64,000 bases of DNA from Protula sp. h YS-2021 (Eukaryota; Annelida; Polychaeta; Sabellida; Serpulidae): positions 3,919,646-3,983,645 of the forward strand of contig OX457034.1 in assembly GCA_949752745.1 (NCBI GenBank). The letters are read 5' to 3'. The number at the start of each line of letters is the position of its first letter. Position 1 is the stretch's first letter. Positions 1-11,783 of this stretch are shown piece after piece. The translations under genes and the position numbers were made by a program. A model generated the notes under the pieces. That model did no database searches. It saw only the letters and a list, made by a program, of their open reading frames with translations, and was not told the DNA's origin.

Positions 1-1420
1 AGACGCAGCAGGAAAATGAGAACCGACGCATAAACTTATTAGAGCGACTGGTGAATTCCTTTGAGAAATAAAAGTTTTACTTTAATGAGTATCATTTACG
101 GACTAAATGAATATTTAATTCAACAATATTTGTAAAAAGTAATTGACAGTCAATTAATTGCGTGCTAGTCGGTTCATAATCTGTTGTCTTTTTATGATCC
201 CTCGTTCTCTTCCGTCGTTGTTAAATATTCCTGGTGGCAGAATTGCCACGGGAACTCCAACATCGTCGTCAAAATAGTCTTCTATATCTTCTTGCAAAAT
301 ACAAATGTTATGAAGGCAACATGCAGCCGCAATTGTCTGACATATAGTTTCAAGCTATTCTTGATCCAAGTACTTAATGGCGGCGAAAACGCCCTTAAAG
401 GAGTCCGAATGCTTTCTGAATCTCCCAGCAGCAGGTAGTTTCCACACATGGGTACGGCATGTTGAAAAAGTGGACATTCCGCGAAAACACGTGCGTCATG
501 TACTCTGTCGGGGAACCCAATGAAAGCATCAGTAAACCTCATGTATTCTCGGCACACACCTGAAAATATATAAATTTACCGAACATTACAACTATTCCAC
601 GGTTTCGAAGGCTAAATGGTATAAGCATTCGCACTTTCGGGTTTTTTCCGGTGGAGGTGTTGTTTCGACTGCAAAATGTTTGGGATAAATTATAACGAAA
701 TGGTAAGGGAAAGCATAAAAATTCTAAGTTTCTTTCGACATGCACACTTTCAAATTTATAAAGCCATCATATGATCTTTAAAAAATGTTCTACAGATTAT
801 TCAGTCCCTTTCATAGCCAACTTGTTAATATGTTTCCTGCAAAATGGCTTAATTCCTTTATATCTTTATCCCAACTCAGCGTTCGCGTTGGCCTTCCAGA
901 AAACCGCGTCACACATTATTGTGGCATCTAAAAAACCGCGTTACAGGCTCTCCACCAAGCATTTTTCAATATAAAGTACTGGTGCCTTTTGAAACACCTA
1001 CCCCCCTCCTCCACCTCCTTCATGCACAAATAAGCTGTAGTGGCATTTATTTTGATTTTATTAACGGCTTCTCTAAATAACAACTAGAGCAGTGTGCATA
1101 GCCCACATATTCCCCACAGGTCCGCATCAGTTAAACACGGCAATCAATAGTCAATCAAGAGCTGAAATTTTCCAAGTCCAGCTGGTCCATTTTCCTTGGA
1201 CGAACCTGGCCAATTTACAATACCGATCTGTGCTCGTTCCCATAGAAGCCATATACCAAGTTTCATTAAAATCCTTGCAGCAGTTTTTAAGTTATCGTGT
1301 TAACTAGATTGGCCAGTGTTTTTTGTTAAAACAAAAACGGATATGTCTCCCCCGCCCCCCAATCAGTCACGTGGAAAAAATTCTTTGCTTAAAATACAAC
1401 ATTGGCGAGCCCACAAAATT

Positions 1421-1800
1421 GAAAAAAATCGCCAAAAATACATTTTTACAGAAAATGAATTAAGAAAACCTTCGCAGTAAACATTTCCACTACATAAGGG
1501 TTCTTCTTGCCATGTTTCAGGCTAATGGAACAAACTGTTTCGGACATATCGCAACAATATGGCCAAAAAGTAAAAATTCAAAAGTTCAAAAAATCGCCAA
1601 AACATACATTTTCAGCTGAAATGAAGTAAAACTTCGCAGTAAACATTTGCACTATATGTGTGTTGTTCTTGCCACATTTCAGCGTAATCCAACAAACCGA
1701 TTCGGAGATATCGCAATAATATTGCCAAAAAAAAGTTCAAATTCAAAAATTTAAAAATTCGCCAAAATTACATTTTCAGCGGAAATGAAGAAAAACTTGA
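1421..1800. repeat. ~171-bp tandem repeat, about 2.2 copies
   Basis: The block from CGCCAAAA-TACATTTT through CTTCGCAGTAAACATTT and TTCTTGCCA to ATATCGCAA recurs at about 1427, 1597 and 1768. It lies in the intron-like gap of the Harbinger gene. No coding potential is seen. Confidence -1.
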
Positions 1801-1807
1801 CTTCACG

Positions 1808-1900
1808 TGTCGCCGACCTGAACAAAAATCTGTCGCCGAGTTAACCAAAGTGTCGCCGGGTTGACCTGTCGCCGCGGAGGTTTGTCGCCAAGTTGACCAT
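1808..1900. repeat. TGTCGCC-headed short repeats
   Basis: TGTCGCC occurs five times (1808, 1831, 1851, 1867, 1883), each followed by a variant of GAGTTGACC, at 16-23 bp spacing. It directly follows the 171-bp repeat. Confidence -1.
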
Positions 1901-3303
1901 TAACCTTTTAATAACATTTTGCGCGCTAACACTTCGCTCGCAAGTAGCAGAATTCATTGCATCGAGCAGAAAATATTCCATAAGGATAGCAAAGTTCAGG
2001 TGGTCCGTACGATATGTGGTCAGAAGCTGCTGTGCAAAATCTGTCAGGTTTTACTGTGGTGCTGTGCGCGCAAAAACTTTAAATTCCTAAAAGTCATTGA
2101 TACACTCCAAAAAAAAAGACGAAGGACTAAGTTTTGCTGAACACTTTTCACATATAAGTTTTTTCTATAGTGTGACGTGGTGATCTCATAAACTCCGCGT
2201 CACTGTGACGCAATGGGTTTTGAAAAGCCGCGTCACAAGACTCCACAAGTGCTAAAATCCGCGTAAAAACGCCGTCATCCCGAACGCTGCCAACTGAATT
2301 CAGCCGAAACGCAAAAACTTTTCAGCAAATGTCAAAATTTGATTTCGCTGATTGCTTTAACAGTGTATGTTTGGACGTGTTTATACCCCAGGTTTAAGTG
2401 ACATATGTAACAGGGGAAGACCGAAAATTTCTTTTGAAACAATTCATATTTTTTATACAGAAATGCCCGTTTACCTTGGAGAATAGCTGAAAAGAAGTCT
2501 TTTCGGTTGAAATATGTATTTCCATTATCTTTTGGCTTCTTTATGGAAATATGGCAACCATCTATCATGACAATTACATTTGGAAATCCCTTTCTGTTCA
2601 GTATCGTTGTGGAAATGTGATGTTTCTCATTCTCGGATGGCCACACAATAACCTTTGGTAGCAAGAACTTTGAGAGAAAAAAAATTGTGCATAACGAAAC
2701 GACAAATAACAGACATGCACACTCTGCAACGCCGAATGAGTTTGCAGTTTCTCTGTATGTTTCCTTGTTTGCCATAAACCATACAAACATGAGCAGTCTC
2801 GTCTGTAGGTGCACCCGTAACAATGTAAGTTATCATGAAATAATTTTTTGCACCTTTATGAACTCAAGTAGTTGTGTTGCCCTTCGTTGAATAACAATAG
2901 TTCAGTTCCACTTTCTTTGTTACATGAAATTCTCCGATTTCTGTGGGAGAAATGTTGATTTTATGGTTGAAATAACGGTTCCAGAATCTGCTGTAGCGCT
3001 TTTATTAATGATTACAGAAATAAACAAACCTGCTCCTTGCCACCACCGTGTTGTCTCTGTATCATTTCTGCCGTTTACACTGACCACTTCAGACAACGCC
3101 TCATACGTTGCCTCCATTGTTCCCCGGCTCATACGAAAGTGGAGGCGAAATTCGTCCAGAGTGTACCTTGGAATTACATCTGTGACAAAAGTTGTGACGC
3201 TGTTTCTTCGCCCATGTTCATCAAGATTCCTGCAATTTGTTGTGTCATTATTAATAAAATCGGGCAAGAAACGTTGACTGATTGAAACTAGACCACGCCC
3301 CAC

Positions 3304-4824
3304 CCCTCTTTAAAAGTGACAAAGCCGTTGAAATCATTCCTTTACGAATTTTGCTGAAGAAAAGCCTATTTTGTCTTATGTTACTTGGCAACAATGTTTG
3401 GGGGGGTGGATGATATTAAAGTCCATTAATAATGATCACATGACACCTGTCAATGTTTATAAATATGCACCATGTGCCACAGTTTCTTGAAGCCAAAATA
3501 TATGGCCTTTTTTCCCTCTCTCCCCCTCCAAATAAAAATAGCAGCATTCTGTAATTACCACATATATGTGGAAGACCCACTCCCTCACAAGGGTAACACA
3601 GTACATATGTCAATACTTTGCACTACAGTCACCCCTAATCGTTCAGGGGGGACCGTGCAACCCACCCTGGCTTAAGCCATTTTTTTGGCAAGCAATCACA
3701 TGGCATGACCTCTATTTTGACAGCTGTGAAAACAAACTGCTTTATTTGAGGCGGAACAGGTAAATTATTCATTTTCATAAAGATGCGCTGGCTAAATGGC
3801 TCTGGTATCAAAAGTGATATGTCGAGTAGCCAAAAGTGGTATCACTAACTTTTTTTCACATAAAGTATTCCGACAACATCACTTCTCAATGCTCTTAACG
3901 AAGTGCTGACAGTGCTACATAAAGAATGCCATTATCGCTCAAAAGTGACACAGTTTGCTTTTCTTACATCGATTCAAAACTGACATACGGTAACTCACAT
4001 TAAAGCCAGGAGAAATACAACTACTGACAACAGCAATTCGCAATTTGGATTGCTATCTACTAGAGAAAACAGCATCAAAGCAAGTTCACGAGATCGACGT
4101 CGCTCCTGGCAGCCATTTTTATTCTCGAAACATTATCTGAATGTTTTATTGGAACATTTTCGAAACATTATCTGGATTTATTTCATTTTTTCTAGATACG
4201 TCCAATAAAACGCGGGCAAACAGTAGTTCCTCTCTTGAAGATTATTATTCTCGAGGAATCACCAGAGGGTCATCAAACCAAACTGCGGTAGAGGTTGAAA
4301 GTTGACTAACAGCGTCCCTATGATTTTATATAGGACAGTATTCTTGTGGGGCATGACTTTTTGGAAAGACGCGCGTGGACAAGAATCTAATTCGGTTCTT
4401 ACTCCGTTTGAACGCACCCCCAGCGAAATTCAGTTCACCCTCCACGACAAAGACTTAACCCCCCCCCCCCCCCCTTCGCCTCCCTCCTGAAAAAATCATA
4501 ACAGAATCTTAATTTTATGAAAAAATGTTCACTACTAGAAAGTAAATGCAAAGTGCAATCCCACGTGTGTAGTTTTTGTCATAATAAATCGGCAAATAAC
4601 AATTTAACAGTTATACTGATACTCGTATTGTATCATCTTATTATCAATAATATTCTCCGTCCATATTAAGTCTTGTGTCTTTGCAGTATTTTTATTTCTA
4701 TTTACAGTATTTACCTATTTGTGAAATTTATTTTTATTGAAAACAGTTGTATTTAGACACGGCTATTCAGTTATGTTATTTCTGTATTACAGAAAACGGT
4801 CGACCATTTATATAATGAAAATAT
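3304..4824. other. No gene seen
   Basis: AT-rich sequence with only short spurious reading frames. It contains an imperfect duplication of TTTCGAAACATTATCTG near 4120-4185 and a pure C run of about 15 at 4459-4473. No RNA gene or element end was recognised. Confidence -1.
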
Positions 4825-4972
4825 TGATAGTGTTACAACTATCCACCCTTGGGTATTGTTTACTGAATGTGTTCTATCTGGTCATGTGACCATGTGACGT
4901 AATAACCAGAATGGCTCAGATGTACATAAAGGTTTCAACATAAATCTAGTCGCATCATTCAATAACACAACA
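4825..4972 (+). repeat. 5' LTR of the Gypsy element
   Basis: It matches 9369-9512 from TGATAGTGTTACAACTATCC to the terminal ACAACA. Likely true ends are TGTT (4831) and AACA (4972). It contains CATGTGACCATGTGACGTAA. Confidence -1.
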
Positions 4973-4990
4973 TGGTGGCAGCGATGACCA
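4973..4990 (+). other. Putative primer-binding site
   Basis: TGGTGGCAGCGATGACC abuts the end of the 5' LTR, where a tRNA primer-binding site is expected. TGG at this place fits the CCA end of a tRNA. The tRNA was not identified. Confidence -1.
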
Positions 4991-5066
4991 CCCTGAAAGA
5001 GATATGTAGGACCAGTGATTCAACTCACTTGCAAATTTAGTGCACTCAACGCCACAAACAGAAGAA

Positions 5067-5842
5067 ATGGCAACAAACGCAATTCCCGCCCCTCAAACGT
5101 TCGACTTCAAGAAGCCAGAGGAGTGGGACCGTTGGCATACTCGTTTTGAACGTTATCTAACTACTGCCAAAAAAACTGATGGTGAAGAAAAAGTGAACAC
5201 CCTAGTGTACTGCATGGGTATCGAAGCGGAAGACATTTTAACCAGTTTTCAGTTAGCCATTGATGAGATGAATTCGTACCGGACAGTGAAAAACAGATTT
5301 GAATCTCACTTCAGTGGGAAGAAAAACATGGTGTTTGAACGTGTCAAATTTAGTAATCGTTGTCAAGGCATTGATGAAACGGTAGACAACTTCATAAAAG
5401 ACTTGTGGATCCAGGTTGAAAAGTGTAATTATGGCGCCATGAAAGAGGAACTGTTACGTGATCGCAGTTGCAGTTGCTTGAATCAGAGACAAAAAGTTAT
5501 CAGAACAGTTGCAGAGTGAGAAAGATCTGAAACTTCAACACGCCATAGACAAGGCACGAACGCGGGAAGCCGTCCAAAGACAGTCTGCGCATTTAAACAC
5601 ATTCAGTCCCGCTCAAGCCAATATGGTGCGCAAACAACCATTCCACAGACTCAAAGACACAAAAACCAGTAAAAACCAATCACCAATCGCGTGCAGCGCC
5701 AAGACGTCATCCTCAGCAACAACAACAACAACCGCCATGCCACTGGTGTGGTAAAAACAAACATTCCAAACAAGATTGCCCCGAGAAATATTCTACGTGC
5801 AGCTTCTGCAAGAAAAAGGGGCACTGGGCGGTTGTCTGCTGA
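5067..5842 (+). pseudogene. gag: Gypsy gag with two zinc knuckles, frameshifted
   Basis: Nucleocapsid/capsid precursor. The first frame starts best at ATG 5067 and reads a capsid-like region with EEWDRWHTRFERYL, running to 5516. The frame then shifts near 5470 to the one containing IRDKKLSEQL (about 5495-5751). It shifts again to read two CCHC knuckles, CHWCGKNKHSKQDC and CSFCKKKGHWAVVC (about 5736-5839), followed by TGA 5840-5842. The knuckles are typical RNA-binding motifs of Gypsy Gag. At least two indels disrupt the gene. Confidence -1.
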
Positions 5843-5869
5843 AACAAGCAACAGAAACGCATTCACGAA

Positions 5870-7794
5870 GTGAGGGATGAAGACCACTTTCAGGACATCG
5901 ACCCAGTTCCATTCCCTGTACAGGGCAGTGGAGAGCAGTTCTTAGGGGCTGTTCATATCAAGGACAATGACGATAAGTTAATGCTAGATGTAACGATAAA
6001 TCAACATCCGGTTTTGTTCAAAATAGACACCGGAGAAGATGTATCGGTAATCAGTTTTAATATATACAATCGAGTAGCGAAACAGGTTCCCCTGGAATCT
6101 CCAGAAAAGGTTCTGATAGGTGCAAATTCTGAGCCCTTACAAGTACTTGGTCGGTTCAATGCGCGATGTGTCACTAAATCAAACAAGGCTTATTCAGAAA
6201 ATTTTCATGTCGTCAAAATTTTGGCCACACCCTTACTGGGCAAACCTGCAATCAGTAAATTGCAACTTGTCAGCATTGCTAGTACAATAACTTCATCCGA
6301 TTTTAAACAAAATGTCCTGGAAAAGTTATCAAAATTATTTTCAGGGTTAGGGATGATAAAAGATTTCGAGTACAAAATACAAATCGAAGCAGATGCGCAG
6401 CCATTTGAAATAAATACACCAAGAAGGGTTGCTCATCCAGTGTTGCCCAGGGTTAAAACAGCGTTAGATGACATGGTACAGCAAGGGGTAATTCGACGTC
6501 TCGAACCAAACGAGACTTCACCTTGGTGCGCTTGGATGGTGGTGGTTCCAAAACCAAAAACGGGAGAATACGCATTTGCGTCGATTTAACTCAACTAAAC
6601 AAGTACGTAATACTTCCCAGATATCAACTTCCCACAGTTGAATCAACACTCGCTCAGTTACAGGACGCAAAAATATTCACAAAACTTGACACAAATAGCT
6701 CCTTTTTCAGATCAAACTTGCCGAGAAACCGCAGGGGATAGCTCAATTCATCACACCATTTGGTAGATATTGCTTTTTGCGCCTTCCATTTTGGTATTTC
6801 GAGTGGGTCAGAGGTATTCCAGGAGGTTATACACGATATTGTGGGACAACAACCACATGTCAATATTCAAATTGAACATATATTATTGCGTCAAACCAAC
6901 AACCCCTATTACCGGTTTAGGAGAAGTTACAAAATGCCGGAATCACTCTAAACCCAAGCAAGTGTGAATTCCTCAACACAGAGGTAAGTTTTGTAGGGCA
7001 TAAAATTGGTCGCAGTGGTATTTTGCCAGATGACAGCAAAATAAAGGCTATCACACACATGCCTGCACCCACAAATATAACAGAGCTACGTCGTTTTTTA
7101 GGAATGGCAAACCAATTGGGTAAGTTTATACCAGATCTCGCCAACATGACACAGCCATTGCGTGAACTCCCCAAAAAGGAAAATGATTGGTCATGGGGTA
7201 AGCAAAAGCAAATAGCTCTGGAGAAAATCAAAGAAGAACTCAGTTCTCAAAACACTCTTAAGACATACAGTGTCAAACACGAAACAAGAATCATGGCTGA
7301 CAGCTCATCATTTGGGCTAGATGCAGTTCTTTTACGCAAAAAGAGCCAACTACAGGTGAATTTAGACCTGTCTCATACGCGAGTAGAAGTCTGACAGATT
7401 GTGAGCGACGGTATGCACAAATTGAAAAAGAGGCTTTGACCTTGACCTGGGGTTGTGAAAAATTTGCTGAGTATGTCTTAGGCTTAGATTTCACGTTAGT
7501 CACTGACCATAAGCCTTTGGTGCCTATACTTGCCAAAAAGAGGCTCGACGAAATACCCCCTAGGATAAGTCGATTCAAAATCAGGCTCATGCGGTTCAGA
7601 TTCAACATACAACATTTACCAGGTAAGGAAATGTACACTCCGGATACCCTGAGCTGTGCTCCATTGTCCACAACAGAAGAAGACAAAACGAATTTAGCTG
7701 AGGAAACGGAAGCATTTGTCAAGCAGGTAACTGAAATTCTTCCCATCACTGAAAGAAAATTAGAGCAAATTCGCGAACTTCAACATGAAGATTA
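5870..7794 (+). pseudogene. pol: Gypsy pol: protease, reverse transcriptase, RNase H
   Basis: The aspartic protease active site is visible as FKIDTGEDVSVIS near 6019. RT begins with the family's QGVIRRLEPNETSPW (about 6480), then shifts frame near 6565 to CVDLTQLNKYVILPRYQLP. It continues with an FGISSGSEVFQ block (the usual 'FGLxxAPxxFQ' motif) near 6790. Where YxDD is expected, about 6870, the sequence reads IEHILL, so both catalytic aspartates are gone. RNase H follows (IMADSSSFGLDAVLL near 7290; LVTDHKPLVPIL near 7497). Frameshifts lie near 6565, 6720, 6900 and 7340. Clearly a fossil. Confidence -1.
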
Positions 7795-7967
7795 AGTGTG
7801 CACAAGAATAATGTTGTACACCTAGAAAGGTTGGCCTGATAAAAGTCAAGTTCCAACTATTTTATTCCCTATTTTACTATGCAGTTTGCTGCGGAGTACT
7901 CCATTTAAGATGGCCTCCTACTGAAGGACAGCAGAATTCCGTCCTCAATGCGTCTTTAAATTTTAGA

Positions 7968-8803
7968 TCGTATACACGACGGCCATCTTGGCATCACTAA
8001 ATGCCGAAAAAGAGCAAGAGCTTCAGTTTTGTGGGTTGGCCTATCAAAACAGATTGAAGACATGGTCAAAAATTGCCTGACCTGTATTAGGCAGCAGCCT
8101 AAAACTGTGGAGCCATTGGAACCAACCCCACTTCCGGAAGACCTTGGCAGACGGTAGCTTGCGATTTATGTGAGCTTCGAGGTACGACCTACCTAGCAGT
8201 GGTAGATTACTATTCCAGGTATTTGGAAATTCCTCAACTTAAAGATGGTCAAAATGCAGGCGCTATAGTAAATCACCTCAATTCAATTTTTGCCAGACAT
8301 GGAATCGCGGAAATTTTAGTTTCCGACAATGGCGGACAACTACAAAACAGTACAATGGGGAAATTCAGTATGGAGTACAATTTTATCCATTTAACATCTT
8401 CGCCAACTGACGCGAGCGGAAATGGGTGTGCAGAAATAGCGGTAAAAACATTAAAAAACCTCATGAACCTCAGAACAGAACAGAGAATCAAAGATCTTAT
8501 AAGGTAAAAGTCAGTTGCCCATCTCCACTTAGGGACACTTTTCGTAGAAATCGAAACGCATTAATTGTCCTTCCTGTTCCCGACCAAAACAGTGAAAAAA
8601 CTTTGGGTGAGAAAGCGCAAAATCAGACCAGCCCGCGTAAGAGCTCAGATAGTTCTCAGATTAATCAAAACCAAAACATTAAAAAACTGTTGGACAAGAA
8701 AAACATTGCACCTAATACTGGTACCAAAGATAACGGAGAGAAAACATCGTTCACTACGAGGTCAGGAAGGACAACGAAAAGACCCGATAAGTTGAACTGG
8801 TAA
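7968..8803 (+). pseudogene. Gypsy integrase region
   Basis: The HHCC zinc domain is present (HDGHLG ... CLTC, about 7974-8080). The core has VVDYYSRYLEIP (about 8200), VSDNGGQLQ with the second Asp (about 8320) and NGCAEIAVKTL with the Glu (about 8425). The C-terminal tail shifts frame near 8500 and ends TTKRPDKLNW at TAA 8801-8803, a usual end for this family. The first 130 codons are broken by at least one indel between 8100 and 8200. Confidence -1.
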
Positions 8804-9368
8804 ACAAATTTTGAACTATCGAATTGACTCTGGAAAATACAGTTGGATATTAACCGCTGGCGTAAATAATTCTCTTAGTCAGTAATTGATATCCAGTTCG
8901 CATATAGGTATTTCGTTTATTTATTTCTTTACTAATCTGGTGCCTTAAAACAAGTTAGTTCATATTGTATATCTTTATAGCTATTGTCACCCACTTTATA
9001 GACTCATCATACAACGACACAGTAAGTAAAAAAAGGAGATGAGTCAGAATTGAGTAAAGTATTTTCCCATGCTTATGCTTCTTAATGTTCTTTCTACTAT
9101 TAGGTTTCTTTTTTATCTTTTAACAGAAATGTACTTTAATGTTAAGGTTGCTTTGCAAGAAGTAAACATTCAGCAACAGTTAGTCATTTTTGTACTCATT
9201 TATCGCTCTTAGCGGAAAATATTTATTGTGTAAAATTCAAACCAGTAAAATGCTTAAAAAGTATTCAAAGTTTTGTAAGTATTCTTCGCATGAAATAAAG
9301 TCGTGTATTGTTTCAGTAAAGCAGTATCTAATCCTTTTTTTGCTTAAGAAAAGGATATGTTATATTAT
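8804..9368 (+). other. Gypsy 3' untranslated spacer
   Basis: AT-rich sequence between the end of pol and the 3' LTR. No further ORF with family features. No clear polypurine tract is visible immediately before the LTR. Confidence -1.
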
Positions 9369-9512
9369 TGATAGTGTTACAACTATCCGCCCTTGGGTAT
9401 TGTTTATTGAATGTATTCTATCTGGTCATGTGACCATGTGACGTAATAACCAGAATGGTTCAGATGTAAATAAAGGTTTCAACATAATCTAGTCGCATCA
9501 TTCAATACAACA
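9369..9512 (+). repeat. 3' LTR of the Gypsy element
   Basis: Direct repeat of 4825-4972, including GGTCATGTGACCATGTGACG. It shows scattered substitutions and ends ATACAACA at 9512. Confidence -1.
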
Positions 9513-9618
9513 TTCAAACAACAGTTTACCCCTTCCACGTTACCAACTTCTTAATTTGCATATTCATTATATACCTCATGATGTCAATGAACAACTTACA
9601 ATGCACATTTAATGTTTA

Positions 9619-10200
9619 TTTGGAAAAAAAACCTCTGAATCAATTAAACAGTTGTTATACAACAGCTGACCTCTGAAGATCTATTTAAATTGCCGTAAAA
9701 ACGGCTCCATAAATTGATTCCTACAGCCACTCCAGAGTTTATTAACGACGCTTGCCGGTCTAGCTGCTCCACTGCGGTGTTGTCCAACACACAACCTCTA
9801 AGCTGGTTAGATCGGTTGTAACACCTTTTTTATCGTCAAACCCACTGGGGTTCCGCAGAAATAGTACTAATAAAAGATGGGGAGTAGTTTTTAAAACACC
9901 AGTCTGCTCTGTGCTTATACATAACAGATAAATCATATCAGAGGTTATCTGGTTTATAACAACGACTCCGTTATCGCCTCAATGTCACGTGATCTGAGGT
10001 TCTTGAAAAAAAACTACATTGTTGTTTAACAGCTAACCTCTTCAACTGTTCAGTCTGTTGTGTATCACACCTGTTTACGTGAAAATAGTAGTAAGAAAGA
10101 GAGGAACTATTTTTAAGATATCCATCCGCTCTGTGTTTATACATAACAGGCAGATCTCTTCAGAGGTCAGCTGTTTTATAACCACGAAAAAACCTGAAGT
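9619..10200. repeat. Dispersed inverted-repeat family around AGCTGACCTCTGA
   Basis: AACAGCTGACCTCTGAAGATCT (9661-9682) reappears reverse-complemented with a 2-bp insertion at 10152-10175. The context CTCTG(T)GCTTATACATAACAG followed by a CAGAGGT segment occurs directly at about 9908-9965 and 10130-10180. A reverse-strand relative lies at 61262-61320. This looks like a small nonautonomous element in several partial copies. Its ends are not defined. Confidence -1.
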
Positions 10201-10255
10201 GAAATTGGGTACAAAAAAGTATGTCGGGAACCTGTTACTTCTGTTGGCGGATTAA

Positions 10256-11783
10256 TTTTGTCCAAACGAATACAAGATATGAAACTAATAAATAATCATA
10301 ACTCTAGGGCAACAGTGTTTCGCTGACGGTCTGTGTTCAATGGGGTAAACAAGCCTCCAGCGAATGTTTTGTATGGCCATTTTTTTTTAAATTAGGGACA
10401 TCCATTGTGTTTCGAGATCGCTCGATCCTATTAATTGGACGTCATATTCAGCATGTGTGGAATTCAACACTTCTGGAATACAAGCATTTCACAGGTTGAT
10501 TAGTAACTGCATGAAAGATTCAAAGTTTTAAGTAGCTGGAATAGCAAAATATTTCATGCACACCTCATTCGAAAACCTCAAGAAACTATTCCAAAAATAT
10601 TGTAAGGAATTGTGGTGACGAAAATTTAAACATCCATTACGCGCTACAGTTTATTCCATAAACAGCATAAATCAGCGTGGAACAATGTCAGAGTTGCGAA
10701 TATAGCATTTACTACAGCGGTTATAGAAAATATAGCGAGTATAGCGGTAATCTACAACACAAGACAAATTAGGGTAATGAGAATAAAATTCGACAACTGA
10801 ATCGACAAACCCACAGAGAAATTTATCAATGAAATTCAACATAAACGATGACTGAAATTAAAATCCAACTTCATCAAACAGTAGCTCACTAAAATAATCA
10901 ATCGACTCTAATTAACCTTAATTGACTATTAAACTGATAACACTTAAATCGATTTAACAAATAAATATCAACTAAAAATGTTCAAACAATAAAGCTAACC
11001 GAATGTTGGTGTTTTCTCCACCCCAATCCTTAATTCATGCAAGTTTCTTTTTTCTAAATTCTATTTGAACGTCATGAAACAAAGGCGGAAAGTGAGACAG
11101 GAATGCCAAAAACTCATCTTTTAACCAAACGCAACATTTTTCCTATACTTCCTCGGAATGATGAGGATAAAACTGCTTCCGTAAGAAAAAAGTATGCATA
11201 TTTTTTACTTATTAGGGAAAGCGCAATAATTTGGCTGGACATAAAAATGTGAAGCGCTATTCCCCTGGACGGCGGACCTCTGGATAGCAACATTCCAGCG
11301 GAATCGCCGGCACATACACAAATAAGGAAATGTTGACATACACAAGTACAAGTTTTTATACCTAGATGGCACCAAATTTACTCTACATGCCAGTATTCTA
11401 TGTAACCAGTTTATATGTAGCCATGGCAACCAATAAAATACTTCAACAGACATAAAAAATCCATGGGAACTATTTTCACATTGCTCACACTGTTACCATA
11501 ACAACCGAATATCTGGACACGCATTCAGGCGAGCAAAACTCATCGATCACCTGAACGCATTTTTTCTCCTGTCTAAATAAACAGAGTTGAGAGAGGACAA
11601 GCAGCCCCTTACACTCCACCCGATGATCGGACCAATCATCAACTTAGATCTGCTTGCCGATCTCCGACTTACAAATTATCAACGACACACAAGTGACAAT
11701 AACCGAAATACACGCGAGTGACACTAAGAGGTATGCAGAGGATATTATATGTACAAGGGGGGCTAGTCAAGTTACAAAGCTCT
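10256..11783. other. No gene seen; may hold a BEL LTR remnant
   Basis: AT-rich and without supportable ORFs. Because the BEL/Pao element to the right reads leftward, its 3' LTR should lie here (roughly 11,200-11,770). No matching second LTR was found beyond 17 kb, so no boundary is drawn. Confidence -1.

Larger units (their letters stand above)
154..3303 (-). pseudogene. PIF/Harbinger (HARBI1-like) transposase, broken
   Basis: DDE nuclease of the Harbinger superfamily, read from three blocks. Exon 1 (about 3303-3020) has the N-terminal region with DEFRLHFRMSR. Exon 2 (about 2812-2483) has ANKETYRETANSFGVA and, around the first catalytic Asp, VIVMIDGCHISIKKP. It ends at a good splice donor (CAAG|GTAAAC, minus strand, about 2482). 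Exon 3 starts after TTTTCAG at about 559 and has the second Asp in FTDAFIGFPDRVHDARVF. After LLGDS the reading frame breaks. The family's C-terminal signature resumes in another frame (AACCLHNICILQEDIEDYF, about 330-270) and ends at TAA 156-154. The stretch normally holding the third acidic residue is missing and an in-frame TAG lies near 366, so the enzyme is dead. Family identification is firm; exon borders, especially intron 1, are approximate. No terminal repeats were found. Confidence -1.
4825..9512 (+). mobile_element. Ty3/Gypsy LTR retrotransposon, degenerate
   Basis: About 4.7 kb with the order LTR - gag - protease - RT - RNase H - integrase - LTR, which is the Ty3/Gypsy order. The two LTRs are about 145 bp and differ at several positions plus small indels, so the copy is not recent. 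Gag and pol are broken by many frameshifts and the RT catalytic box is lost, so it is immobile. No convincing target-site duplication was found: the flanks are AATAT on the left and TTCAA on the right. Confidence -1.

Noticed and set aside
1092..1307. 71-codon frame inside the Harbinger intron-like gap
   Set aside because: No domain, no conserved motif, and it sits among noncoding repeats.
4825..9517. 5-bp target duplication for the Gypsy element
   Set aside because: Left flank AATAT and right flank TTCAA do not match under either choice of LTR start.
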